NCBI GenBank assembly: GCA_900540255.1 | Contig: UQFE01000006.1 | Coordinates: 1-64,000, forward strand | Length of the DNA stretch: 64,000 nucleotides | Origin: an uncultured Clostridium sp. | Lineage (GTDB): Bacteria; Bacillota; Clostridia; Clostridiales; Clostridiaceae | Direction: 5' to 3' | Program-made: the position numbers and the translations under genes | In this document: one piece after another, positions 9,032 to 20,178 of the stretch | Layout of the letters: each line of letters begins with the position of its first letter | How positions within the stretch are numbered: the first letter of the stretch is position 1 | The notes under the pieces: generated by a model | Seen by the model: only the letters and a program-made list of their open reading frames with translations | What the model was told of the DNA's origin: nothing | Databases searched by the model: none

Positions 9032-9868
9032 ATGATCATAAATAAAGTATTAAATAACAATGTTGTGACAATTATAAGTGAAAATAGTGAAGAAGCAGTT
9101 GTTATGGGAAGGGGTATAGCTTTCCAAAAGAAAAAAGGCGATGAGATTGATGAGAGTAAAATAGAAAAAATATTCGTCTTAGAAAATAAAAGTATAAATG
9201 AAAAGTTGCTTACTTTAGTGAATGATATTCCAGCAAAGTATTTAGAAGTTGCAGAAAATATAATAAAATATGCAGAAAATAAGTTGGGTACAAAGTTAAA
9301 TGAAAATATTTATTTAACACTTACAGATCATATTAGTTTTGCAATTAGTAGAGCAGAAAAAAACTTAGAAATAAAGAATGCAATGCTTTGGGATATTAAG
9401 AGACTTCATAAAGTTGAATTTGAAATTGGAATCCATGCATTAAAGATTATTGAGGAGAATTTAAATTTTGAGTTACCAGAAGATGAAGCAGCATCAATAG
9501 CAATGCATATTTTAAATGGTGAACTTGATCAAGAAATGCCAGAAATAGTAGATATGATTAAATTAATTGAAGAAATATTAAAGGTGGTAAAGTATCATTT
9601 TAATATTGAATTTGATGAAGAATCGATTAATTATTACAGATTTATTACTCATTTAAAATTCTTTACTCAAAGACTATCTAGTGGAAGATATTATGAAGAT
9701 AATGATAATGATTTATTTGACATGATAAAACTTAAGTATCCAAATTCTTATGAGTGTGTAAAAAGAATTGAGGGATTTATAAAGCAAAAATATTGTACTC
9801 AATTAACTAAAGAAGAAATGTTATATTTAATAATACATACAGCTAGAGTAGTACATGAAAATTGTTAA
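9032..9868 (+). CDS. licT: BglG/LicT-family transcription antiterminator
   Basis: 278 residues: N-terminal CAT RNA-binding domain (residues 1-~56, starting MIINKVLNNNVV with VVMGRGIAFQKKKGD), PRD1 (~65-170) and PRD2 (~172-278). The expected regulatory histidines are present: LTDHISFAI and GIHALKII in PRD1, FITHLKFF and LIIHTAR in PRD2. Without sugar, the EII permease phosphorylates PRD1 and switches it off; HPr phosphorylation of PRD2 supports activity. It binds the RAT sites flanking this gene and so controls its own transcript as well as the PTS operon. GAGGAG stands 12 bases before the ATG. The symbol is by family; bglG or sacT would be alternatives. Confidence 0.92.
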   Translation: MIINKVLNNNVVTIISENSEEAVVMGRGIAFQKKKGDEIDESKIEKIFVLENKSINEKLLTLVNDIPAKYLEVAENIIKYAENKLGTKLNENIYLTLTDHISFAISRAEKNLEIKNAMLWDIKRLHKVEFEIGIHALKIIEENLNFELPEDEAASIAMHILNGELDQEMPEIVDMIKLIEEILKVVKYHFNIEFDEESINYYRFITHLKFFTQRLSSGRYYEDNDNDLFDMIKLKYPNSYECVKRIEGFIKQKYCTQLTKEEMLYLIIHTARVVHENC

Positions 9869-9898
9869 AATTAAATATAATTTTAATACTTTCCATTA

Positions 9899-9929
9899 GG
9901 ATTGTTACTGATTAGATCAGGCAAAACCT
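9899..9929 (+). promoter_or_regulatory. RAT site 2, between antiterminator and permease genes
   Basis: GGATTGTTACTG...CAGGCAAAACCT again, just after the antiterminator stop codon, overlapping the left arm of a long terminator hairpin. The arrangement matches the second RAT of the E. coli bgl operon. Confidence 0.92.
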
Positions 9930-10070
9930 AAATTAATAATTAAAATTAAGCAGTAGATATGATAATTCATTAGAATAATTTATTAAGGTATTTATCATTT
10001 TATTTGAAGTAGAATGCTAGAAGTAATCATATCTGTAGTTTTAATTTTAAAAGTTAGTTTAGGTTTTTTA
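9924..10070 (+). terminator. Conditional terminator 2, long hairpin before the PTS gene
   Basis: AAACCTAAATTAATAATTAA pairs with the ...AGTTAGTTTAGGTTTT arm near 10047-10066; inner arms CAGTAGATATGAT and ATCATATCTGTAG extend the stem. A T-run follows. The hairpin is unusually long. Confidence 0.75.
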
Positions 10071-10147
10071 TATAATTTTTTATTAGCTGATAATTAAATT
10101 GTGGAGGTGATGATTAGGAAAATTAATATAACCTTAGAAGTTTCATA

Positions 10148-10179
10148 GGATTGTTACTAGGTTAGGCTAGGCAAAACCT
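10148..10179 (+). promoter_or_regulatory. RAT site 3, close to the permease start
   Basis: GGATTGTTACTAGG...CTAGGCAAAACCT, a third RAT only ~60 bases before the EII start codon. No T-run terminator follows. Instead CTTAATTC (10178-10185) can pair with GAATTAAG (10229-10236), which overlaps the end of the ribosome binding site, suggesting control of translation. The RAT itself is clear; the mode is inference. Confidence 0.8.
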
Positions 10180-10235
10180 TAATTCTTCAAAATTTTAAAT
10201 TTTAGAAAATTAAAATATTGAAAGCGAGGAATTAA

Positions 10236-12101
<1,866 letters not shown>

Positions 12102-12104
12102 TAA

Positions 12105-13562
<1,458 letters not shown>

Positions 13563-13574
13563 TAATTAATTAAG

Positions 13575-13616
13575 AAAATGGATTGCATTTTATTTATAAT
13601 ATGTGGTCCATTTTTT
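13575..13616 (+). terminator. Terminator of the beta-glucoside operon
   Basis: AAAATGGATTGCAT pairs with ATGTGGTCCATTTT (three G:U), followed by T-rich sequence. Confidence 0.75.
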
Positions 13617-13722
13617 ATGTTACTTAATAAATTTAACTTTATTATTTATATCTTATATAATAAAGTTTGGTATAATAAATAATATAAAATAACATTAAAG
13701 ATAAGGAGTAGGCGAATAAAAT

Positions 13723-14583
13723 ATGATAAAATTAATAGCAAGTGATATGGATGGAACTTTATTAAATGATGATCATATGATATCTGAAGAAAATTTAAAA
13801 GCTATAAGAAAAGCACAAGAAATGGGAAGGCATTTTACAATCGTAACAGGAAGAGATTATGATACAGTAAAGCCATATTTAGAAGAATGCAATTTAAAAT
13901 GTGAATGTATATTAAGTAATGGTGCAGAATATAGAGATATAAATGGTAATGTAATTGAAAATGTCTATATGAATAAACAAAGTGTAAAAATAGTATTTGA
14001 TATATTAAATGAAGCAGGATTATGTATTCAATTAATGACAACTAATGGAGCATATATGACTAATAAAGAAAGTGATAAAAAAGCTGTTATAGAAAGATTT
14101 AAATTGTTTAATCCAAAGATGAATGAAGAAGAAGTAATTGAGTTTGTTAATAAATTTCATGCAGAAAGAGGAATGAAATTTTTAGATGATATTTTTGAAA
14201 TTATAGAAACAGATATAGAAATTTTAAAAATTATTACTTTTGATAATGATGAAAAATTAATAGCAGAATTAAAGAATAAAATTAAAGAAAACACATCAGA
14301 TTTAGCAGTTGCATCAACTTTTTCTAATGATATTGAAATAAGTGATATTGAAGCTCAAAAGGGATTAATATTAGCTAAAGTAATTAAAAAAATGGGAATA
14401 GATAAAAATGAAGTAATTGTTCTTGGGGATAGTTTTAATGATTATTCAATGTTTATTGAATTTGAAAATTCTTATGCTATGGAAAATGCAATTCCAGAAA
14501 TTAAAGAAATAGCTAAATATATTACAGATACTAATAATAATGATGGGGTAGCTAAGGCAATTTATAAGTGTTTAGATGAGTAA
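13723..14583 (+). CDS. HAD-superfamily Cof-type sugar/nucleotide phosphatase
   Basis: 286 residues. HAD motif I DMDGTLLNDD at residues 8-17, with both catalytic aspartates; motif II TGRDYDT; motif III around the lysine in AQKGLILAKV; motif IV LGDSFNDYSM. The large insert between motifs II and III is the C2B cap of the Cof/YbiV subfamily, which dephosphorylates sugar phosphates and other small metabolites. It follows the PTS operon but has its own upstream region and terminator, so a detoxifying role for phosphosugars is only suggestive. Start has AAGGAG within normal distance. Confidence 0.88.
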   Translation: MIKLIASDMDGTLLNDDHMISEENLKAIRKAQEMGRHFTIVTGRDYDTVKPYLEECNLKCECILSNGAEYRDINGNVIENVYMNKQSVKIVFDILNEAGLCIQLMTTNGAYMTNKESDKKAVIERFKLFNPKMNEEEVIEFVNKFHAERGMKFLDDIFEIIETDIEILKIITFDNDEKLIAELKNKIKENTSDLAVASTFSNDIEISDIEAQKGLILAKVIKKMGIDKNEVIVLGDSFNDYSMFIEFENSYAMENAIPEIKEIAKYITDTNNNDGVAKAIYKCLDE

Positions 14584-14591
14584 TGTAAAGC

Positions 14592-14628
14592 AGCAATCTT
14601 ACAGTTGTATTGTGAGATTGCTATTTTA
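14592..14628 (+). terminator. Terminator of the HAD phosphatase gene
   Basis: AGCAATCTTACA pairs with TGTGAGATTGCT (one G:U), 7-base loop, then ATTTTATATTTT. Confidence 0.75.
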
Positions 14629-14699
14629 TATTTTATATTTTATATTCAAATTTGTCATTAAGTAATTAGTGATATTTATATGGAATATATTTATTAATT

Positions 14700-14834
14700 G
14701 TTATTGCAACAAAGGGAGAGGAGCATTTAGAAATATTATCAAATATAGCTCAAGCATTAGGTGATGTTGAAGCAATAGAAAATTTAAAAACAACTAAAAA
14801 TTCACAAGATGTATTAAAAGTATTTAATTTATAA
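14700..14834 (+). pseudogene. C-terminal remnant of a mannitol/fructose-type PTS EIIA
   Basis: An open stretch without a usable start reads VIATKGEEHLEILSNIAQAL then GDVEAIENLKTTKNSQDVLKVF and a stop. This matches the last ~45 residues of the mannitol-class EIIA fold (compare the ARGDEHIQVISxLTNAL end of MtlA). The phosphohistidine part is gone. A strong terminator still stands behind it at 14841-14891, marking this as the end of a lost PTS operon. Confidence 0.7.
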
Positions 14835-14840
14835 TAATTA

Positions 14841-14891
14841 TGCCATCTAAATTAATCTATTTATTAGATTAATTTAGATGGCAGTTTTTTT
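14841..14891 (+). terminator. Strong terminator behind the EIIA remnant
   Basis: A perfect 19-bp stem (14841-14859 / 14865-14883, core CCATCTAAATTAATC), 5-base loop, then T7. The T-run overlaps the stop codon of the small minus-strand ORF at 14890-14982. Confidence 0.9.
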
Positions 14892-14982
14892 AGGAAATTG
14901 TAATATCATTTAAAAAATCATATGCAATTTCAATTAAGGTATATACAATTCCTATTAATGCAATTGAGCTTAAAAAAATCAT
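14890..14982 (-). CDS. Small hydrophobic protein, 30 residues
   Basis: Minus-strand ORF starting ATG at 14982 with a textbook GGAGGA five bases upstream, coding MIFLSSIALIGIVYTLIEIA then YDFLNDITIS and TAA. One membrane helix with an acidic tail. It lies 67 bases downstream of the ZIP transporter on the same strand and ends at a hairpin, so it may be the second gene of that transcript. No family recognised; it could be a small membrane regulator or a fortuitous ORF, but the ribosome binding site argues for translation. Confidence 0.5.
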   Translation of the reverse strand: MIFLSSIALIGIVYTLIEIAYDFLNDITIS

Positions 14983-15049
14983 ACAATCCTCCAAAATTAA
15001 TTTTATATTATTATTTTAATAAAAAAAATTAAAGTTATTCAAGATAAGA

Positions 15050-15835
15050 TTAAATTGATGTAAAAATATGAGTTAAGGGCATCATGCAAAATCCTAAAAA
15101 TGTAGATATTAATGCAATTTTTGAATATCCATATTTTTGAGAAGATGGAATAAGTTCAGCAAGTGATATATATAGCATTATTCCACAAACAACAGCAAAA
15201 ATAATTCCTAATATAAGGTCATTAATGAAAGGCTTTAAACATAAAAATGCAATTAATGCACCAAGGGGTTCAGCCATACCAGATAAGAAGGCATATTTTA
15301 TGGCCTTATATCTGCTTTTGGTAGCAAAATATATTGGCATTGCAATAGCTATACCTTCTGGAATGTTATGAAGTGCAATAGCTATAGTAACTGTAATGCC
15401 AAGGGAAGTATCTTGATAACTTGAAACAAATGTTGCTATACCTTCAGGAAAGTTATGTATCATCAAAGCAATTGTTGAAACTAAACCAACTCTAAAAATA
15501 TCAAAGTTATTATCATATTTAATATCATGATTTGGTGTGCTTTCAGGAATTAAAAGGTCTATTAAATATGCTATTATTGCACCAATTAGCATGAAAAAAA
15601 TTGACCATAATATACCCGGTGTATTTCCATGATATTTTGATATAGAACTTTCAGCGGTAGGAAATAAATCCATAAAAGACACAGCAATCATTACTCCAGC
15701 TGAAAAACCTAAAGCAAAGGTTAAAAATTTTTCATTTTTACTTTGGGTAAAAAATATTATTATAGCACCTACAAGTGTAGATAAACCTGCTATAGTTGAT
15801 AAAAGTAATGGAAATAAAGAATTATTATAAAACAT
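15050..15835 (-). CDS. zupT: ZIP-family divalent metal transporter (ZupT type)
   Basis: 261 residues, eight predicted membrane helices. Carries the paired ZIP metal-binding motifs HNFPEGIATF in helix 4 and HNIPEGIAIAMPIY in helix 5, which form the metal path, and the SGMAEPLGALIAF stretch typical of ZupT. Imports zinc and possibly iron or manganese into the cytoplasm. An AGAGAGG-type ribosome binding site precedes the ATG. The window also encodes a zinc ABC importer at 49-52 kb; here I see no Zur-like box, so constitutive low-affinity uptake is plausible (inference). Confidence 0.9.
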   Translation of the reverse strand: MFYNNSLFPLLLSTIAGLSTLVGAIIIFFTQSKNEKFLTFALGFSAGVMIAVSFMDLFPTAESSISKYHGNTPGILWSIFFMLIGAIIAYLIDLLIPESTPNHDIKYDNNFDIFRVGLVSTIALMIHNFPEGIATFVSSYQDTSLGITVTIAIALHNIPEGIAIAMPIYFATKSRYKAIKYAFLSGMAEPLGALIAFLCLKPFINDLILGIIFAVVCGIMLYISLAELIPSSQKYGYSKIALISTFLGFCMMPLTHIFTSI

Positions 15836-15931
15836 TTTAAACCTCTCTACTTATTATTACATAAGTATTTTATGATTATAAAGTTATAAAAAGAATATAA
15901 AATGGTATAATTATATAAAAATCAGTATAAT

Positions 15932-16129
15932 GAACATATTATATTTGAAATTACTATTATAAAGGGATATAACGATAATGAAGAGTAGGTTAATAAATTA
16001 AAAAGTATAATTGATAAAATAAAACCAGATAAAGTTGTTGTTTCAAGAATAGATAATGAAATATTTAAAAATAAGATTGGTATATCATATGAAGAGTTAC
16101 AAAAGATATCAAAAGAAATATTAAAATAA
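15932..16129 (+). pseudogene. Remnant of a radical SAM protein (C-terminal part)
   Basis: One frame reads EHIIFEITIIKGYNDNEE, a TAG, then VNKLKSIIDKIKPDKVVVSR and EEL-rich sequence to a TAA. The pattern EITIIKGYND-E-LxKLxxIIxxIKPDKV is how the C-terminal half of UPF0026-like radical SAM proteins reads. The CxxxCxxC cluster region is missing. Start context absent. The rest of 15836-16388 is A/T-rich, with nothing else I can name. Confidence 0.5.
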
Positions 16130-16388
16130 AACTAAATTTTTGTAGGGAATATTAATTTTAGTAATTTAGAAAATATTAAATCAAGAATTAAAATAATTAA
16201 TATATTTTTTAGTATATAAAAAAATAAATTTATTTAAAGATATAAATTTATATTATTATTTTTTTGAAATTTCATTTATAATAAAAATAAATATTATTTA
16301 AAAAATGGTTTATTTTTATATAAACATAACAAAAGTAATAAAGTATAAATAATTGATAATTCAATTACAGAAGAGGATGGTGTTTAAG

Positions 16389-17723
16389 ATGAAAGTTATA
16401 ATCATTGGTGGTATAGCAGCAGGAATGAGTGCAGCTGCTAAATTTAAAAGACTTTCACCAAATGACGATGTTGTAGTATATGAAAAAGGTGATATAGTTT
16501 CTTTTGGTGCTTGTGGACTACCATATTATGTTGGAGGATTCTTTGATGATTCAAATGAAATGATAGCAAGAACTCCAGAAGCATTTAGAGAAGCAGGAGT
16601 AGAAATACATACAAAACATGAAGTAACAAATGTAGATTTTTCTAACAAAAAGGTAACAGTAAAAAATCTTAATACAAATGAAGTGTTAGAAGAAAGTTAT
16701 GATAAGTTAATGATTGCTAGTGGAGCAAGAGCAATAATTCCACCAATTAAAAATATTGATTTAGAAAATGTAGTTACATTAAAATCAATGGATGATGGGA
16801 ATAAATTAAGAGAATTAATGTCAAAGGAAGAAAATAAAAAAATTGCTATTATAGGTGCTGGTTTTATAGGTCTTGAAGCTGCTGAAGCAGCAAAACATAG
16901 AGGTAAGGAAGTTACTGTTATTCAACTTCAAGATAGAGTTCTTCAAGAGGTATTTGATAAGGATATAACTGATCTTTTAGAAGAAGAATTAAGAGAAAAT
17001 GGTGTTAATCTTTTATTATCAGAAACAGTAATTGAACTTATAGGTGATGGAAAAGTTTCTAAGGTGAAAACAAATAAAAGAGAAATTGAAGCTGATATAG
17101 TTATACTTGCAACTGGTGTAAAACCAAATACTGATTTCTTAAATTGTGATGAAATAAAAATGATTAGAAATGGTGCAATTGTAGTTGATAAGTATGGAAG
17201 AACATCAGTTGAAGATGTATATGCAGCTGGTGACTGTGCAACTATAAATAGTTTAATTACTGATAGGGAAATATATGTACCACTTGCAACTGGGGCTAAT
17301 AAGCTTGGAAGAATAGTTGGGGAAAATTTAGCTGGACAAAATAATTCTTTCCAAGGTTCTATGGCATCAAGTTGTATTAAAGTTATGGATATGGAAGCAG
17401 CTAGAACTGGTCTTTCAGAAAAGGAAGTTTTAAATTTAGGATTTAATTACAAAACTAAATTTATAACAGATATGAATCAAACTAGCTATTATCCTGGAAG
17501 AGAAAGAATTTATGTTAAACTTATTTATGATGCACATACTAGGGTTATTTTAGGTGGGCAAGTAGCTGGATATAAAGATGCAGTTCAAAGATGTAATGTT
17601 TTAGCTGCATGTATTTATGCAAAGATGACAACAGAACAATTAGGAATGTTAGATCTTTGTTATGCTCCACCATTTTCAAGAACATGGGATGTACTTAACG
17701 TGGCGGGAAATGTTTCAAAATAG
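16389..17723 (+). CDS. FAD-dependent CoA-disulfide reductase / NADH oxidase family protein
   Basis: 444 residues. N-terminal FAD-binding GxGxxG-like motif IIGGIAAGMSAA, the active-site cysteine in SFGACGLPYYVGG (~residue 43), a second NAD(P)H-binding motif IIGAGFIGLEAAEA (~155), FAD-binding VYAAGDCA (~280), and the dimerisation domain with a conserved FSRTWD end. The single redox cysteine in a CGLPYYV context suits CoA-disulfide reductases or water-forming NADH oxidases. No C-terminal rhodanese domain is fused. Upstream in-frame ATGs exist, but only the ATG at 16389 has a properly spaced GAAGAGG. Likely role: thiol homeostasis or oxygen defence in an anaerobe (inference). Confidence 0.85.
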   Translation: MKVIIIGGIAAGMSAAAKFKRLSPNDDVVVYEKGDIVSFGACGLPYYVGGFFDDSNEMIARTPEAFREAGVEIHTKHEVTNVDFSNKKVTVKNLNTNEVLEESYDKLMIASGARAIIPPIKNIDLENVVTLKSMDDGNKLRELMSKEENKKIAIIGAGFIGLEAAEAAKHRGKEVTVIQLQDRVLQEVFDKDITDLLEEELRENGVNLLLSETVIELIGDGKVSKVKTNKREIEADIVILATGVKPNTDFLNCDEIKMIRNGAIVVDKYGRTSVEDVYAAGDCATINSLITDREIYVPLATGANKLGRIVGENLAGQNNSFQGSMASSCIKVMDMEAARTGLSEKEVLNLGFNYKTKFITDMNQTSYYPGRERIYVKLIYDAHTRVILGGQVAGYKDAVQRCNVLAACIYAKMTTEQLGMLDLCYAPPFSRTWDVLNVAGNVSK

Positions 17724-17757
17724 AAGAAGATAGTGTTTAATAAATTTTTATATTATT

Positions 17758-17795
17758 AAAATGACTTGGTCAATTCTGCCAAGTCATTTTATTAT
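17758..17795 (+). terminator. Terminator of the flavin disulfide reductase gene
   Basis: Perfect 12-bp stem AAAATGACTTGG / CCAAGTCATTTT with a 9-base loop; it can act both ways. Confidence 0.85.
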
Positions 17796-17944
17796 AAGAT
17801 ATATATTAAGAAGTAAATTTTTTATAGTTTGAAATTTGAAATTTATAATGTATTAAGTGTTACAGATAAATATATAAATAATATTAGTTATAGTAGATAT
17901 AAAATTAAAACAAGTAATGATTAAAATATAGTGTTTAATAAGTA

Positions 17945-18000
17945 TATGAATGTGTTATATCAAAATGTTGTTAACAACATTTTGATATAACACATTCATA
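17945..18000. repeat. Dispersed palindrome family 1, copy 3 (56-bp perfect palindrome)
   Basis: Both 28-base halves are exact reverse complements with no loop at the centre (GTT|AAC). The core TGTTATATCAAAATGTTGTT is shared with copies at 319-362 and 4914-4980. It stands alone between a terminator and the DUF1846 gene promoter region. There is no T-run, so it is not a normal terminator. The remaining bases of 17796-18316 carry no gene. Confidence 0.92.
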
Positions 18001-18316
18001 AGCATAGGTAAATAATATATTTTATAGAAGTATATAGATTAAATTAATTACAATTAAAATAAGATAATAAATGAACAGTAATGAGGAACTTTCAAAAAGT
18101 ATATTTTATTTGACGAATTATAAATATTCTGAATAAATTAAATTTCGTATTTTATAGTTTACTTTATGAAAATTTTATGTAATAATATTATATATTTTGT
18201 GCCTAATTAATAAAAATAATTAAATTTTTATTAAATAGTTGCAATTTAACATAAATAGATTTAGTAATATAAATCTCTTTATGTTAAAAAAAAACTATAA
18301 AATTAGGAGTGGACAT

Positions 18317-19819
18317 ATGAAAATAGGATTTGATCATGAAAAGTATTTAGAAGAGCAATCAAAGTACATATTAGAAAGAGTAAATAACTATGATAAGTTA
18401 TACTTAGAATTTGGAGGAAAACTTTTATTTGATTTACATGCAAAAAGAGTTTTACCAGGATTTGATGAAAATGCAAAAATAAAATTATTACACAAATTAA
18501 GAGATAAAGCAGAAGTTGTTATAGCAGTATATGCAGGTGATATCGAAAGAAACAAAATTAGAGGTGATTTCGGAATTACTTATGACATGGATGTTTTAAG
18601 ATTAATAGACGATTTAAGAAGTTATGATTTAGAAGTTAATTCGGTTGTAATAACTAGATATAATGATCAACCTTCAGCTACTGTTTTCATAAACAAGTTA
18701 GAAAGACGTGGAATAAAAGTTTATAAGCATAGAGCTACTAAGGGATATCCAACAGATGTTGATACTATAGTTAGTGAAGAAGGATATGGACAAAATCCAT
18801 ATATCGAAACAAGCAAACCAATAGTAGTTGTTACTGCACCAGGACCAGGAAGTGGTAAGCTTGCTACATGCTTAAGTCAATTATATCATGAAAATAAGAG
18901 AGGAAATGTTGCAGGATATTCTAAGTTTGAAACATTCCCAGTATGGAATGTTCCATTAAAACATCCATTAAACATAGCTTATGAAGCAGCAACAGTTGAT
19001 TTAAAAGATGTTAACATGATAGATTACTTCCATTTAGAAGCATATGGAGAAACTGCTGTTAACTATAACAGAGATTTAGAAACATTCCCAGTACTTAAGA
19101 GAATAATAGAAAAAATTACTGGAAAAGAATCAGTTTATAAATCACCAACAGATATGGGAGTTAATAGAGTTGGATTTGGTATAGTTGATGATGAAGTAGT
19201 TAAGGAAGCTTCAAGACAAGAAATAATAAGAAGATATTTTAAAACTGGATGTGAATATAAAAAAGGTTATGTAGATAAGGAAACATTTGAGCATGCAAAG
19301 CTAATAATGGAACAAGTTAACTTAAAGGAAGAAGATAGAAAAGTTGTTCTTCCAGCAAGAGAACGTGCAGCTAAGTTAAAAGAAGAAAATGCTGAAATTT
19401 GCACAGCAGTTGCCATGGAATTAGAAGATGGAGTTATTGTTACAGGTAAAGGATCACAATTATTAGATGCATCAGCAGCAGCTTTATTAAATTCAATAAA
19501 ATATTTAGCTAATATAGCTGATGATATACATTTAATATCTCCAGTTATCTTACAACCAATTTTAGATTTAAAATCTAAAACATTAGGAAATAAAAAAGTA
19601 TCTTTAAATTGTGAAGAAGTATTAATTGCATTAAGTATTTCAGCAGCAACTAATCCAACAGCACAAGTTGCTATGGATAAGTTAGCAATGCTTAAAGGAG
19701 CTCAAGCTCATTCAGTTACTATACTTCCAACAAGTGATGAACAGACATTTAGAAAGCTTGGAATAGATGTAACTTGTGATGCAGAATATGCTTCAGAAAG
19801 CTTATTTTATAATGACTAA
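18317..19819 (+). CDS. DUF1846 (UPF0371) family protein
   Basis: 500 residues, the normal length of the family. Starts [19 protein letters not shown] and contains [39 protein letters not shown] (a P-loop-like glycine-rich turn around residue 175) and [20 protein letters not shown], all hallmarks of DUF1846. Structures of this family exist, but its biochemical role is not settled; ATP or nucleotide binding is suspected. The longer frame to 18239 has no ribosome binding site, whereas AGGAG stands 7 bases before the ATG at 18317. Codon use (more C-ending codons than neighbours) hints at good expression. Confidence 0.9.
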   Translation: MKIGFDHEKYLEEQSKYILERVNNYDKLYLEFGGKLLFDLHAKRVLPGFDENAKIKLLHKLRDKAEVVIAVYAGDIERNKIRGDFGITYDMDVLRLIDDLRSYDLEVNSVVITRYNDQPSATVFINKLERRGIKVYKHRATKGYPTDVDTIVSEEGYGQNPYIETSKPIVVVTAPGPGSGKLATCLSQLYHENKRGNVAGYSKFETFPVWNVPLKHPLNIAYEAATVDLKDVNMIDYFHLEAYGETAVNYNRDLETFPVLKRIIEKITGKESVYKSPTDMGVNRVGFGIVDDEVVKEASRQEIIRRYFKTGCEYKKGYVDKETFEHAKLIMEQVNLKEEDRKVVLPARERAAKLKEENAEICTAVAMELEDGVIVTGKGSQLLDASAAALLNSIKYLANIADDIHLISPVILQPILDLKSKTLGNKKVSLNCEEVLIALSISAATNPTAQVAMDKLAMLKGAQAHSVTILPTSDEQTFRKLGIDVTCDAEYASESLFYND

Positions 19820-19832
19820 ATTAATAAATTAA

Positions 19833-19902
19833 AATGACAAAGGAAATTTCGAATATTAAGCATAATAAGCTTAAATGAAATGACCTTTGTCATTAATTTT
19901 TT
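19833..19902 (+). terminator. Terminator of the DUF1846 gene
   Basis: AATGACAAAGG (19833-19843) pairs with CCTTTGTCATT (19884-19894), with a secondary TTAAGC/GCTTAA hairpin in the loop, then a T-rich tail. 19903-20178 has no gene I can support apart from a tiny integrase-like scrap listed as rejected. Confidence 0.8.
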
Positions 19903-20178
19903 ATAAAAATTTATTTTAAACTAAATTGGGATATGTATAAATTTTTAGTGTCCACAGCCATTAGCCAGGTATTAGGACATAAAACAATTAAATAAAAGAA
20001 TTGTAGATAGTATAATTGTTTTAGTATCAAAAATTCACTAAAGAAGAGCCTTTCATGAAAATATTAAATTCTTGATTGTTAAAATAGTAACCATTAAGAA
20101 ATATTAGGAATAACTAATAAATTGCAAAGGAATAATAAATATAAGGAAGTTGATAAAACAATGAAAGGAAATGTTTTA

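Noticed and set aside
19948..19995. Sixteen-codon scrap reading VSTAISQVLGHKTIK, like the LGH motif region of tyrosine recombinases
   Set aside because: Too short, no second motif, no att-like repeats or tRNA nearby; chance similarity or a very old scrap cannot be told apart.
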